Notes under the pieces: model-generated
Told to the model about the DNA's origin: nothing
What the model saw: the letters and a program-made list of their open reading frames with translations, nothing else
Database searches by the model: none
Source: Bacteroides faecis MAJ27
Lineage (GTDB): Bacteria > Bacteroidota > Bacteroidia > Bacteroidales > Bacteroidaceae
Direction of reading: 5' to 3'
Assembly (NCBI RefSeq): GCF_900106755.1
Contig: NZ_FNNN01000017.1
Location: 62,001 to 126,000 of the forward strand
Length of the DNA: 64,000 nt
In this document: piece by piece, positions 45,410 to 55,745 of the stretch
Numbering within the stretch: the stretch's first letter is position 1
How the letters are laid out: every line of letters starts with the position of its first letter
Position numbers and translations under genes: made by a program

Positions 45410-48313
45410 TCAATTCATTGGAATCTCTATACGTTCGCCTGTAACAGAAACGGCACTTAGTTTGAATCCCTCTTTCCAGCGAACCGGAATCGTGAATGTG
45501 TCTACTGACGAAGGAGTGTTTTCACCGCTACAGATGAGGACAAATTTACCCGTTTCATCTTTCACTTCGTAAGCCACTACATTGGTCCAGTTCTTTATGG
45601 TGATCGTCTCACCGTTATAAGTGACGGCATTATCGCCGGAACCTACCGTAAATGTTTTGGGAGAATGAGTAGCATTCTCTCCTTTTATAATGGCGGGTTT
45701 CGTTTTATACAGTTCGTACGTATTATCCGAAATGTATTCTAAAGCGACATCCGGCTGGGTACCTCCCAGTGCGTTTACTTTCTGTTTGAGGGCGTCTATC
45801 ATGTCTTGTGTTACGGTGAGTTGCTTTTTCCCGTAATCATCCAGTTCTTTATCAACCGGAGTGAGAAATCCCCATTTGGTAAAGAAATCAAGTAAGTTCA
45901 TGCCGGAAATCTTAGAGCAGGCATATACAAAGTCCAGTTGAATCTCTCCGTGACTCATTCCGGTGTAGTCTTTATTCCGGGCGTATTCATATACTTCCGG
46001 ATAAAAACCTCCTTTGTCTGCTTGTTGTAACGGAGTCCTGCCCAGTACTTTTCCAAAATAGAGTTCTAATTGCCAGAAAGGAACGAGTTTGCAGAATACA
46101 TCGTTGGCATTATTCCCTACATTCTGGAAATCGGCATGCGGGCTCCCGGCAGCGATAATTCCACTCCAGGCTTTGGAGTATCTGTTTCTGTAGACAAGTC
46201 CCATGTCTTCGACCTGTATTCTGGATGGCTGGCCGAAAATGGTCGTTTGTATATACTCGGACATGATGTTGTTCGTCACTTCCGTATTACCGCCCCACAA
46301 CACTCCCGGACGTGTCTGGTTGCAATGTCCTATCTCATGGGCAGGTCCCCAGCAACCGCTTGTCTTTAGCCTTTCCGGATTGCAGATTTCGTTCATTGTT
46401 GTCCGGTTGTAACCTGTGTGATAGGCTGTTGCATACATGTAGGAGTGATACATAACATTCAAGTACATCCGGTTCCTGAACATCTTGTCGTATTTCTCCA
46501 ATCCCAGTAACTGCTGTTCACTGTATACGATCTTATCATAGAGGTCTATCAGTTCATCTCCTTTGGAGCCTGCGTACGTTTTGAGGTCGCTCGTTTCGAA
46601 AGTGAGGTGGGCATATTTCCCCAGTACATCGAAATACCGGTTGGTTGCTTTGTTGAGCAATTCCGACCAACGTCCGGTATGTTCCGGATTTTGTGAGTCG
46701 AAGTAGCCGTTTACTTTTCCCGAAGCAAAATGAATTTTGACAGGAGTTACCCCCGGATCGTCCAGAGTATTCGTGACGTACATCACGTATGCCAGCCCTT
46801 GCTCGCTGATAGTAAGCTTGTTGATTCCCTGATTCAGTAAGTAGGTCACTCCACCAAAACCGTCATTCCCGGGCGCATCCAGATTCTGTACCCGCAGTCC
46901 GATGTCATAGCCGTGTGTGTCTCCCACCAGAACAATCAGGCTTTCACCTGCCCTGACTGATATTCCGGTTGGATTGTCCAGCTGGCTATAAGGGTTTGTC
47001 TTATGGGTTGCCGACTGGATATCCGGATTAGGATATGCCTTGAACTCGTTAATACGGAATTCTGCGGGATACTTACCTTTAATCATATAATAAGCTATAT
47101 TCTTAAAGAATGGGTATTCGCACTTCGCAATGTCGTCTTCCGTAATACCGTTTTTTAGCTCACTGCAACTTGCGTCTGTGAATAGAGTCGAATAATCAAA
47201 GTTTACGGGATTCTTTGCGTAGAATTCCATTTCGGCGCATGAAGCAAATCCTTGTCCGTCGCCGGCACCGCTTTTCACGATGAAGCGGAAAGACTTCGCC
47301 TGTATCGTTTGGTCGAATGTTACTTTGCTTGCTGTAGCTGAACCTTGAAAATCCTTTTCTAAGAGTTTGGTAAATGTATGACCATCTACTGAATATTGTA
47401 TTTCTGTTTCTTTGAATCTGCCATTGTTTCCGCTGCTGCGTGGATGGTAGATCAAATAATCGATATCTGTGACTGTTTCAAAATTATAGGTTAGTGTGAT
47501 GGGGAAATAGTTGCCTGCACCATTACTCCAGCTGGAATGATAAAGTGTCGAGTAATCTCCGTCAAAAGATTTCTCGATGTCACTGCCGGGTTGAAAAGAA
47601 GAAGCCGTTCCGCTTACTACTTTAATCTTGATGTCGCCCTTTACATCTTCTCCGTTGCCTTCGGCAAATTCGTTGAGTCCTTTTTGGGTAACAGATACGA
47701 ATGCGTTCACAGGCTCTGCCTGTTCGGTATTGGTATCAATGGCCGGTAGTACTTCTGTTATTTCGATGTTGCCGTGACGCTGATTGTCAAGTACGGTCGC
47801 TTTCACCACATAAGTGTGTGTAGTGGTAACTGTGGCTGGTGCGCGGCTGGCAGGTCTCTCAGTAATCCATTCAGGCAAAGTGAATTTTACTTCTACATTT
47901 GTCGTCACGTCAAACTGGATTTCTCCACCGATCACCCCTACCTCAAAGCTGGGCTGGTCAACGAGAATGGCAGGTTCGTATCCCAACTGGCGTACGGTGA
48001 TTGTCTTCGTCTGGTCGGCAGCTATGACGGTAACAGTTGCTTTGCGCACATACCGTTCCTCGCTTTCATCTACAGATATTTTTAGTGCCTTCCCGTCTGC
48101 TGACGGGTGGCACCAATTTTTATCTGATTTGACTGTCCAGGTATCCACATTGGTAGTGATAACTACACTTTGGCTACCGGACTCACAATTGAAGTCAACT
48201 GTCTCTTTTCCAACGGTTAAATTGGGGGTTGAAGAGCCGTCATCGTCAGAGCATGCCGTAGACAGGCATGGCAGAAACGATAGTAGAAAGAAAAGCAGTG
48301 TATATTTCTTCAT
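45410..48313 (-). CDS. M60-like mucin-type peptidase lipoprotein with BACON and discoidin domains
   Basis: Surface zinc metallopeptidase of 967 residues. ATG 48313 is chosen because it starts the lipoprotein signal (Cys22, STACSDDDG); the longer frame from 48346 overlaps the upstream gene. Two BACON-like beta domains lie at about 35-110 and 115-220 (SQSVVITTNVDTWTVKSDKNWC, TITVRQLGYEPA). An F5/8 type C domain is at about 230-375. The M60/enhancin-like catalytic region has the gluzincin motif HEIGH at residues 659-663 (GPAHEIGHCNQT) with a downstream Glu in NTEVTNNIMSEY. M60 enzymes such as BT4244 of B. thetaiotaomicron cleave mucin O-glycopeptides. It is the last gene of the SusC operon. Confidence 0.92.
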   Translation of the reverse strand: MKKYTLLFFLLSFLPCLSTACSDDDGSSTPNLTVGKETVDFNCESGSQSVVITTNVDTWTVKSDKNWCHPSADGKALKISVDESEERYVRKATVTVIAADQTKTITVRQLGYEPAILVDQPSFEVGVIGGEIQFDVTTNVEVKFTLPEWITERPASRAPATVTTTHTYVVKATVLDNQRHGNIEITEVLPAIDTNTEQAEPVNAFVSVTQKGLNEFAEGNGEDVKGDIKIKVVSGTASSFQPGSDIEKSFDGDYSTLYHSSWSNGAGNYFPITLTYNFETVTDIDYLIYHPRSSGNNGRFKETEIQYSVDGHTFTKLLEKDFQGSATASKVTFDQTIQAKSFRFIVKSGAGDGQGFASCAEMEFYAKNPVNFDYSTLFTDASCSELKNGITEDDIAKCEYPFFKNIAYYMIKGKYPAEFRINEFKAYPNPDIQSATHKTNPYSQLDNPTGISVRAGESLIVLVGDTHGYDIGLRVQNLDAPGNDGFGGVTYLLNQGINKLTISEQGLAYVMYVTNTLDDPGVTPVKIHFASGKVNGYFDSQNPEHTGRWSELLNKATNRYFDVLGKYAHLTFETSDLKTYAGSKGDELIDLYDKIVYSEQQLLGLEKYDKMFRNRMYLNVMYHSYMYATAYHTGYNRTTMNEICNPERLKTSGCWGPAHEIGHCNQTRPGVLWGGNTEVTNNIMSEYIQTTIFGQPSRIQVEDMGLVYRNRYSKAWSGIIAAGSPHADFQNVGNNANDVFCKLVPFWQLELYFGKVLGRTPLQQADKGGFYPEVYEYARNKDYTGMSHGEIQLDFVYACSKISGMNLLDFFTKWGFLTPVDKELDDYGKKQLTVTQDMIDALKQKVNALGGTQPDVALEYISDNTYELYKTKPAIIKGENATHSPKTFTVGSGDNAVTYNGETITIKNWTNVVAYEVKDETGKFVLICSGENTPSSVDTFTIPVRWKEGFKLSAVSVTGERIEIPMN

Positions 48314-48321
48314 TTGTGTTT

Positions 48322-49218
48322 TTATTCCGGTACGACCATTGAACATTTGTAGATTTCCAATTCTCCCAGTGCAAAATAGGAGGTGCCTTTAGTAGTCTCT
48401 GTCACTTCAAACCAAAGATATCGGGAAGGTTTTGACAAAGGGATTATTTCGGAATTATATACTTCACTTGTTCCGTCGGGAAGTTCCGTCAAAGTGGTTT
48501 CCTTATGAGTGCCTGCCTGTGAGATATCAACACTGTCTCCATTTATAAATTTCACACCATCAAACCATTGGGCCGGATTGTAATCATCGCTCGTATATAA
48601 ATTAATCGTTTTCCACGAGCTGTCTGCCGGACGGTTCGTATTGGTTGAACGGAACTTGATAGCACTGACTTCTTCTCCTAAGTCTATCACGAGGTAATGA
48701 GGCATTGCCACTGTCGTTTGCCACTGAGAATGGAAGAAGTTTGTAATATCTCCATCTACCAAAGCCGTTACCGGACGGGTAGGGAAGGGGGCATTGGTCC
48801 ATATCTTCTTACCATCCAGTGTCAGTTTCACAGGAGTGCCGAAAGTGGGGCTGGCTTTTTCAGCCTGAGCCGTTATTTGGTGGCTGGGCCCTGCCGTATT
48901 GCCACGATTGAAGACTTGTACGGTGAAGTCAATTTCACCGTATTTTTGTAACAGGTTATCTATCACCAGTTCGCTGGCATATTGGCTGACTTGTTTTCTG
49001 TACGATTTACCGGTTGCTTCGATGCTATATTCTACTTGTACATAATAGAGGTTTTCATCGGCAGGCGTCGTCCAGCTCAAAGTAATCTGTCCGGGACCGG
49101 GAGTCGCTTTCAGATTGTCGATGTCGCTGGGTGTCGGATACGATGAACTGTCATCGTTACAGGAGAAAAGCATGGCCAACCCTCCGATAAGGTACATCGC
49201 CATAAGTATCTTTTTCAT
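48322..49218 (-). CDS. fibronectin-III-like and F5/8 type C lipoprotein
   Basis: Surface lipoprotein of 298 residues; the signal ends at Cys20 (FSCNDDSSSYP). The N-terminal part, about 30-120, is a DUF4959/FN3-like fold (IDNLKATPGPGQITLSWTTPADENLYYVQVEY). About 135-290 is an F5/8 type C module (ALVDGDITNFFHSQWQTT, HYLVIDLGEEVSAIKFRSTNTN, YLWFEVTETTKGTSYFALGELEIYK). It is probably a glycan or glycoprotein binder that works with SusD. It lies between SusD and the M60 peptidase, 8 bases ahead of the latter, matching the BT4245 position in the BT4244-BT4250 locus. Confidence 0.85.
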   Translation of the reverse strand: MKKILMAMYLIGGLAMLFSCNDDSSSYPTPSDIDNLKATPGPGQITLSWTTPADENLYYVQVEYSIEATGKSYRKQVSQYASELVIDNLLQKYGEIDFTVQVFNRGNTAGPSHQITAQAEKASPTFGTPVKLTLDGKKIWTNAPFPTRPVTALVDGDITNFFHSQWQTTVAMPHYLVIDLGEEVSAIKFRSTNTNRPADSSWKTINLYTSDDYNPAQWFDGVKFINGDSVDISQAGTHKETTLTELPDGTSEVYNSEIIPLSKPSRYLWFEVTETTKGTSYFALGELEIYKCSMVVPE

Positions 49219-49256
49219 AATCAGATTGTTTTTTTATAGTTGTTATTCATCATTGA

Positions 49257-51188
49257 TTAGTAACCCGGGTTCTGCACCATGTTTGGATTTTTGCTGACTT
49301 CACCTGCAGGAATAGGCATCAGATACTGACGGGGAGCATCGAATGTACGTTTGTCCTGTATCTCTACAATCTTGGCAAAGTCTTCCAATCTCTCGGCAAG
49401 AATGTTCAGGCCACGTGCTTTGACATTGAAATAGGTTTCTCCCATTTTCCAGCGGCGAATATCCCAGAAGTTATGATTTTCCTGATAAAGCTCGATCATA
49501 CGTTCCTGTCTGACAATTTTCATCACTCTGCCGTCAGGACCGCATTGACCGTCGTAGCTTGTCAAAGGCTGTTTGGCCTTTGCCCAACTTTCCAATACGG
49601 GTTTAAGTCCGGCGCGTTTGCGTACCTTGTCCAGATAGGCCATTCCTTTTTCGGGATAACCTTCTTTACCGTATCCTACACAAGCTTCGGCATAATTCAG
49701 GTAAAGTTCGGCAAGACGAATGATAGGCCAGGGGTATTCGATGGTCGGTTCTACTTGGTTGATGTTAGCTTCTGTACCCGGATGCACTCCTTTTTTGTTC
49801 AGATATCCTGTTTTAGAGTAGTTCTGACTACGGGCAGCAGTAACGACTTTTCCGTCATCGGCTCTGACGCCGCAGTTTTCTGTTGCCAAGAAGCCGGTTA
49901 TCCATTTGTCATCTGAAGCTTTGGCCCCCCAGAAACTACTATACGCATATCTTTCTTCAGTAGTACGGCATTCATAATAACCGTTTTCAAAAGCAACCCA
50001 TGCATAAAAGCGGGGCTCGCGATTCATATGCATATACAGCGTTTGTCTTCCCGGTACAGCATAAGTGGTACCATCCGGGATAGTCACGATGTCCAGTTTG
50101 TTGTTAATGTTGAACTCCGGATCTTCATCAATCGGCAATCCATTGGCTGTGTAAAACCGGTCGATCATTGTGATAGTGGGGGCGATACCATTCCATGAAC
50201 CACGGGGGAAGTAGGGAATCGATTTACGTTGGATACTGTAGGTTCCGGCCTTGCGGGTTTCAGCGAAGATCACTTCACCGTAGTCTTCTTTGTCTATGAA
50301 GGTCATACGTAAACTACGTTGTGTCAGATCATTTGGCTCCGGATAAGAGGTGCTGACGGAAGTTGATTCATAAAGTTTATAATGAGCAGCATCTGCCAGT
50401 TCGATCGCTTCCCATGCTGCATCTGCGGCACGCTTATATTTCTCTTCCGAATAAGTGGTTGACAGTAATTGCTCACCATCGGGATTCTTGAAATTTGCAT
50501 AGTCAGGGTTTCCGTTGAATAGCGGTGAGGCGGCATAAAGCAGCATACGCGCTTTCAGGCTTTTTGCAGCAACGCTGGTGGCTCGTCCATAATCAGCAGT
50601 GCTACGTGTAGCAGGCAGTCTTTGAGCAGCATCATCAAACAAGTTGGCTACCCAATCGATGCATTCATCGTAAGGACGGCGTCCGAGCATGTTGGCTGCT
50701 GGTGTATCGAGTGCCGGGAGTTCTTTTACCAAGACAGTCGGCCCGTAGCATTTAATCAATAACAAGTGGAAGTAAGCAATCAGGAAGTCTGCTTCCGCTG
50801 TATAAAGGTCTATTTCGTCCTTACTGATGTTAGGAACAGAACTGATATTAGCTTTCAATAGGTAGCATTGACGGATACCTTGGAACAGTGTATTCCAGTA
50901 GCTGATAATCGTATTGCTGGAGTCGTAAGAACCTTCTGCAAATTTTACGTAAGTCTCGGCAAACGGACTGATAGTCTCATCTCCGGTGAAGTCCATACAT
51001 CCCTGAACCATATTAGATTGGGGGAGGTAACCGTAGCATGAGTACAAATATTTTAATGCCGCACGTGGGTTTGCAAAAGCATCTGCTTCTGTGGCTGTCT
51101 CATCAGGAACGATGTCCAGGTAGTTACAGGAAGTATTCAATCCCATTACTGACAAGAAGAACAGTAAATATAAAATATGCTTTTTCAT
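49257..51188 (-). CDS. SusD/RagB-family glycan-binding lipoprotein
   Basis: Partner of the SusC at 51201; 643 residues with lipid attachment at Cys21 (NTSCNYLDIVPDE). SusD blocks are DLYTAEADFLIAYFHLLLIKCYGPTVLVKELP, YPWPIIRLAELYLNYAEACVGYG, YLDKVRKRAGLKPVL and VRQERMIELYQENHNFWDIRRWKMGE. The C-terminus ends VSKNPNMVQNPGY. Only 12 bases separate it from SusC. It is intact. Confidence 0.94.
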   Translation of the reverse strand: MKKHILYLLFFLSVMGLNTSCNYLDIVPDETATEADAFANPRAALKYLYSCYGYLPQSNMVQGCMDFTGDETISPFAETYVKFAEGSYDSSNTIISYWNTLFQGIRQCYLLKANISSVPNISKDEIDLYTAEADFLIAYFHLLLIKCYGPTVLVKELPALDTPAANMLGRRPYDECIDWVANLFDDAAQRLPATRSTADYGRATSVAAKSLKARMLLYAASPLFNGNPDYANFKNPDGEQLLSTTYSEEKYKRAADAAWEAIELADAAHYKLYESTSVSTSYPEPNDLTQRSLRMTFIDKEDYGEVIFAETRKAGTYSIQRKSIPYFPRGSWNGIAPTITMIDRFYTANGLPIDEDPEFNINNKLDIVTIPDGTTYAVPGRQTLYMHMNREPRFYAWVAFENGYYECRTTEERYAYSSFWGAKASDDKWITGFLATENCGVRADDGKVVTAARSQNYSKTGYLNKKGVHPGTEANINQVEPTIEYPWPIIRLAELYLNYAEACVGYGKEGYPEKGMAYLDKVRKRAGLKPVLESWAKAKQPLTSYDGQCGPDGRVMKIVRQERMIELYQENHNFWDIRRWKMGETYFNVKARGLNILAERLEDFAKIVEIQDKRTFDAPRQYLMPIPAGEVSKNPNMVQNPGY

Positions 51189-51200
51189 GTTTCTCAGGTA

Positions 51201-54200
51201 TTATTTGTTGTTAATAGTCATTTGGAATCCAATGTTGAATACGCGCTGGGTAGGATATGAAAGACCGCTACCGCCACCTTGTTCAGGGTCCCATAGCTTG
51301 AAGGGGGCAAACGTTAGCAAGTTGGAGCCACTGATGTATATACGCATATTTTTATGAGTATAGCCGATTTCTGCATTTTTTAATTTTAGGAAAGCTCCGT
51401 TACGTTGCCAGTAGGTAGACAACTTTGTATTGTTAGCATTGGTCTTTCTAGATAAACGCGGATAAGTCGCATTGGTATTCTGGTTGTCCGGACTCCAGCG
51501 TTCGTCTGCTATCCATGAAAGTACGTTGCGCAATGAGTTATCGCCGAACGGGTGCATATCTTTCACCATGAAAGACGTTTTGGCTACTCCCTGGAAGAAG
51601 AAGGAGAAGTCCAGATTCTTCCATTTGATAGATGGACCGAAACCGTATACAATTTCAGGTACACTTGGATATTTTGCCCATACCCAGTCGTCTGTATCAG
51701 TTAGATTGTCGTCATATCCGTACCAGTCTCTTGATACATTTACGTATTTGATATCACCCGGAACGATCGTTGAGCCCAGCTGTTGCTGATGGTGTGCAAT
51801 ATCTTCACTGTCAATAAAGAGCCCGTCAGCGATATAGATGGCATTCATATTGGCACTCGCCCCTACTTTTGACTGCCAAGGGTATTTGGGAGACTCATCA
51901 TATTTGGTGATTTCATTATGTGCATAGGTGAAAGTTCCTTTAAAGCTGACGAACCAGTCTTTGTTGAACTGTTTGTTATAGCTGGCTGCCAGTTCAAATC
52001 CTTGGTTGCGCATAGCGGCTAAGTTACCATATACTTTGGTGGATGCCGTACCCATATAAGTTGGTACGGTTTGTTTCTCCTGGAAGATGTCGCGACGATT
52101 TTCACGGAAGATGTCGAATGTTAAATCAAGAGAACGGAATAATTGTAGGTCAACTCCGAAATTTATCTTTTCTCCAACTTCCCATGTGATATCTTCGTTG
52201 GCATAACGTTGATATACCGGACCGCTGTAGGTTACATTCTGATTGACACCTGTGGTAAATCCTTTTCCGCTTAAATTGATTTGAGACATATAGAGGAAAC
52301 GTGCATCGCTAATCTGGTCGTTACCCACCAATCCCCATGAAGCACGTAGTTTTAATTTACTGATTGTGTTTTTCAAAGGTTTGAAGAAATTTTCTTCACT
52401 GATGTTGTAACCTACGGCAACAGATGGGAAAAGACCGAAACGATGTCCTTTTGCAAAGTTTTCCGAACCATTATAACCAACGTTCACTTCAGCCATATAT
52501 TTTCCTGCATAAGCATAAGAAGCACGTGCTGCAACTCCTTGTTTGCGTTTGGGTAATGAACCGATGAAGTTTCCGTTGCCCGGTACATTGTTTACATATT
52601 CGTCCTGGCTGTAGATAAACATTGCATTGATATCATGTTCGTCAAAAGTGCGGCTATAATTCAGCATTCCTTCTAAATAGAAACGGCGGTCGCCGGAAGT
52701 TGAATTGGTTGCAGTCAAGTCTGTCTGGAATTCGTCTCCGATGCGGCTGGTAGTATAGGTATAGCCGCCATTACCGTCCTCTTCGTATCCTGTCAATGCG
52801 AATCTGTTCCATTTACCGGCGCGTGCGTTGGTAGAGCTTGACCAGTTCTTGAATGAAGCTAACGCCTTAAGGCTTAATCCTTCTGTCAGAAAGTCTAGTT
52901 TCTGATTGAATTCCAAGGCGGCAATCACTGTGCTCTCAAATGACTTATTGTAACCTGTAGCGGCCTGAGCCACCGGGTTTGTCTGGTAGTCGGCATTCAC
53001 ACGCTCTGTTGCTCCCCATTTGATATAAGGAGTTTCACCGTCATCCGGGAAATAGACCGGAAATTCAACAGGCGATGTATTCATGGCATTGCTGAAGATT
53101 GCTCCTACTCCTTGATTGGGAGTAGTCATGTTGCGTAACTGTACGTTCAGACGCAATGATAATTTAGAACTATTACTCAATTTGGCATTGATGTTATTCT
53201 GAAAGTTGTAGCGCATCACATCAATATTATTATTGTATGAGAAGAAGTCCTTTGAACGATTTTTCAGCATACCCGATTCGTGATTGATAGAGATACTGGA
53301 GAAGTAGTCTACCCGTTTTCCACCACCGCGGATGTTGAAGTTGAATTTTTCACTGTAAGAAACGTCTTTGAACAGTTCGTTATACCAGTTTACATTTGGA
53401 TAAATGTACGGATCTAGTCCGGCACGCGTTCCTGCAATCCTTTCGTTACTGTAGAGTACATCACCGCTGTTATCATTATTGACGGCTTCGTTGAAAAGTT
53501 CCATGTATGTAGCACCATCTACGAATTTCGGTGTGCTGGTTGGTTGGGATATTTGTCCTTCCATGCGGAAGTTTATGATTGGCTTATCCAGGTTCATACC
53601 CGACTTAGTTGTCACAATCATTACACCATTGGCACCGCGAGTACCATACATAGCTGTTGCTGTGGCATCTTTCAGAATGGAGAAGCTATCGATGATTTCG
53701 GGGTCAAGATTGTTCAGGTCACTTGAACTTACCTGTATACCATCCAGAATAATCAGCGGATCAGTAACTCCATTCATCGTAGAGACACCACGAATCCAAA
53801 AGTTGGCACCGTCAGCACCTGGCTGACCACTGCGCTGCACTGCGACAACACCCGCCAGACGTCCGGCAAATGCAGTAGACAAGTTGGTGGATGGAACCTT
53901 TAATTCTGCCGGTTTGATCGCTTCAACTGAACCGACCATACTGGCTTTCTTTTGTCCGGTACCATAGGCTGTAACAACTACCTCTTCCAGCTGTTTAGCA
54001 TCCTCAATCAACTCAATTGACAATACTTTATGTGAACCAATCTTGATTTCTTTTGGGGTATAACCCACATAAGAAATGATAATGACATCCGACGGACTAG
54101 CCATAATCGTGAATTTTCCGTCAATGTTAGTAATCACTCCTGTTGCAGCTCCTTTAATTTGTACAGAAGCTCCAATAATTGATTCACCCGTGTTAGCATC

Positions 54201-54587
54201 GATTACTACACCTACGATTTCTGATTTCTTCGCTCCTGGTTTGGGCTGTTGGGTTTCATCTGACTTTGCACTTTTAAGAATAATCTCATTATTCTTTATG
54301 ACATAGTCGATACCACTGTTACTAAATACTTTTTTTAATACTTCGTTGATATCTCCTTCGCAATCATAATCTTTCTTTTCGTCATTAGTGATGACACCGG
54401 ACTTAAAAAAGAACGTGTACTGGCTATTTTCTTCAATCAACTGAATAGCCTGTTGCATGGTGATGGACTGACCTTTGAGAATGATCCTCTTTCCTTGCGC
54501 ACTGTGGGCATGGAGAGCCATTGGAAGGAAGCAAATCAATAGAACGGCATATCTGAGTATGCTGTCACTAAAATGCATGTTTTTCAT
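51201..54587 (-). CDS. SusC-like TonB-dependent receptor with STN domain (mucin-type PUL)
   Basis: Outer-membrane transporter and signal transducer of 1128 residues. A signal peptide (LLICFLPMALHAHS) is followed by an STN domain at about 35-105 (MQQAIQLIEENSQYTFFFKSG, INEVLKKVFSNSGIDYVIKNNEIIL). A Lys/Pro-rich linker leads to the carboxypeptidase-regulatory-like domain (IVGVVIDANTGESIIGASVQIKGAATGVITNIDGKF). The TonB-box region is EEVVVTAYGTGQKK, then the plug (NLSTAFAGRLAGVVAVQRSGQPG, DPEIIDSFSILKDATATAMYGTRGANGVMIV) and a barrel ending VFNIGFQMTI. It is adjacent to FecR and ECF sigma genes, so this unit is a complete trans-envelope signalling PUL. Confidence 0.95.
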   Translation of the reverse strand: MKNMHFSDSILRYAVLLICFLPMALHAHSAQGKRIILKGQSITMQQAIQLIEENSQYTFFFKSGVITNDEKKDYDCEGDINEVLKKVFSNSGIDYVIKNNEIILKSAKSDETQQPKPGAKKSEIVGVVIDANTGESIIGASVQIKGAATGVITNIDGKFTIMASPSDVIIISYVGYTPKEIKIGSHKVLSIELIEDAKQLEEVVVTAYGTGQKKASMVGSVEAIKPAELKVPSTNLSTAFAGRLAGVVAVQRSGQPGADGANFWIRGVSTMNGVTDPLIILDGIQVSSSDLNNLDPEIIDSFSILKDATATAMYGTRGANGVMIVTTKSGMNLDKPIINFRMEGQISQPTSTPKFVDGATYMELFNEAVNNDNSGDVLYSNERIAGTRAGLDPYIYPNVNWYNELFKDVSYSEKFNFNIRGGGKRVDYFSSISINHESGMLKNRSKDFFSYNNNIDVMRYNFQNNINAKLSNSSKLSLRLNVQLRNMTTPNQGVGAIFSNAMNTSPVEFPVYFPDDGETPYIKWGATERVNADYQTNPVAQAATGYNKSFESTVIAALEFNQKLDFLTEGLSLKALASFKNWSSSTNARAGKWNRFALTGYEEDGNGGYTYTTSRIGDEFQTDLTATNSTSGDRRFYLEGMLNYSRTFDEHDINAMFIYSQDEYVNNVPGNGNFIGSLPKRKQGVAARASYAYAGKYMAEVNVGYNGSENFAKGHRFGLFPSVAVGYNISEENFFKPLKNTISKLKLRASWGLVGNDQISDARFLYMSQINLSGKGFTTGVNQNVTYSGPVYQRYANEDITWEVGEKINFGVDLQLFRSLDLTFDIFRENRRDIFQEKQTVPTYMGTASTKVYGNLAAMRNQGFELAASYNKQFNKDWFVSFKGTFTYAHNEITKYDESPKYPWQSKVGASANMNAIYIADGLFIDSEDIAHHQQQLGSTIVPGDIKYVNVSRDWYGYDDNLTDTDDWVWAKYPSVPEIVYGFGPSIKWKNLDFSFFFQGVAKTSFMVKDMHPFGDNSLRNVLSWIADERWSPDNQNTNATYPRLSRKTNANNTKLSTYWQRNGAFLKLKNAEIGYTHKNMRIYISGSNLLTFAPFKLWDPEQGGGSGLSYPTQRVFNIGFQMTINNK

Positions 54588-54642
54588 GTTTCTAAAAAGG
54601 TTAAAGTGAATTATAATAAACTATTAGTTTTTCTGATATGTA

Positions 54643-55587
54643 TTAAAATAATATGATGTTGTTATTTTCCTGTTTTTCATTTAAGTCCAGACTGATACAT
54701 ATCTTTTCTATGATATCAGTAAGCGGCTCATTTTTATGTATCGTTCCGTTGAACTTTAATTTCTTCAGTTTTTCTTCTTTGATGATGATGTTTACATGGT
54801 AAGAGCGATTGATGAATTCAATGAATTCTTGTAATGGCTTATCAGTAAAACGATATTTGTTTGAACGCCAGTCATATTCATTGATATCTATATTTGTACA
54901 TACAATTGATTTGGTATGGGCATTGTATACGATGTGTTCAGCTGGTTTCATCGGTAGTTCTTTTCCTCCTTCTTCAGCCTGAAATATAATAGATCCTGTA
55001 AATAAGGTTATTTCAGATTCTATATTTTCAGATTTAATGTTGAATTCGGTGCCGGTTACTTCGATATGCGATTCATGAAAATAGACCCTGAAAGGTGTTC
55101 CATGAGCTTTCTTCACTTTAAAGAAAGCTTCTCCTTTTTCTAGAAAGATTTCTCTGTTGTTTAGGAATGACTTGTGATAACGGATTTGAGAAGCTGCGTT
55201 GAGCCATACTTCTGAACTATCTGGTAGCGTGATTGCTAGTTTATCATCCACAGGAGCACTGATGTTGATGTAAGATGATGAAACATTATTAACTATCCAG
55301 AAGCCGACAATGAAGAGAGCGACAGTGGCCGCAATGGAATACCCGATGTGATAGTATTTTCTATTTTTTAATATAGGCTGTTTTTCACTCCGGCATTTAA
55401 CCATAATCTTATTAAGTATGTTTTGAGAAACCACATTATCTTGTATGTGAGCCTTTGGTGCTTTCTTCCATTGTTGAGATTGGAAGTTTATCATAGGCTT
55501 CTCATCGAGAAGTTGTTCTCTTGCAGAAGTCGTCAGGTTATCAGCCAACATCTTTTTTATAATATTAATGAGTTCTATTGAATCCAT
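54643..55587 (-). CDS. FecR-family anti-sigma factor
   Basis: Inner-membrane anti-sigma regulator of 314 residues. A cytoplasmic N-terminal 80 residues precede a membrane helix at about 82-100 (GYSIAATVALFIVGFWIVN). The periplasmic FecR domain shows LPDSSEVWLNAASQIRYHKSF and GEAFFKVKKAHGTPFRVYF, and a DUF4974-like end shows LQEFIEFINRSYHVNIII and LTDIIEKICISLDL. It stands 55 bases ahead of SusC and is divergent from the sigma gene. It should relay ligand sensing by the STN domain to the sigma factor at 55746. Confidence 0.94.
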   Translation of the reverse strand: MDSIELINIIKKMLADNLTTSAREQLLDEKPMINFQSQQWKKAPKAHIQDNVVSQNILNKIMVKCRSEKQPILKNRKYYHIGYSIAATVALFIVGFWIVNNVSSSYINISAPVDDKLAITLPDSSEVWLNAASQIRYHKSFLNNREIFLEKGEAFFKVKKAHGTPFRVYFHESHIEVTGTEFNIKSENIESEITLFTGSIIFQAEEGGKELPMKPAEHIVYNAHTKSIVCTNIDINEYDWRSNKYRFTDKPLQEFIEFINRSYHVNIIIKEEKLKKLKFNGTIHKNEPLTDIIEKICISLDLNEKQENNNIILF

Positions 55588-55692
55588 GTCTTTATAGTTT
55601 AATAATAATGGTAATCATTGATTCTGGTTACATACTAAATACTTCTCATTTAGCTTTTACCCCTATCTGTTATAAAAAAAATGTGTTTTATT

Positions 55693-55722
55693 TTTGCTTC
55701 TTTTAAATAATGTGTAGATTTG
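55693..55722 (+). promoter_or_regulatory. promoter of the ECF sigma gene
   Basis: TTTG at 55693-55696, then 18 bases, then TAGATTTG at 55715-55722, fitting the Bacteroides -33 TTTG / -7 TAnnTTTG pattern. The start codon lies 23 bases beyond, implying a short leader. Confidence 0.6.
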
Positions 55723-55745
55723 AAGCCACTAATATATACGCAACT

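Noticed and set aside
54588..54642. Possible antisense small RNA near the SusC/FecR boundary, as known in some Bacteroides mucin PULs
   Set aside because: Such RNAs are described for some PULs, but I could see no promoter or terminator here to support one.
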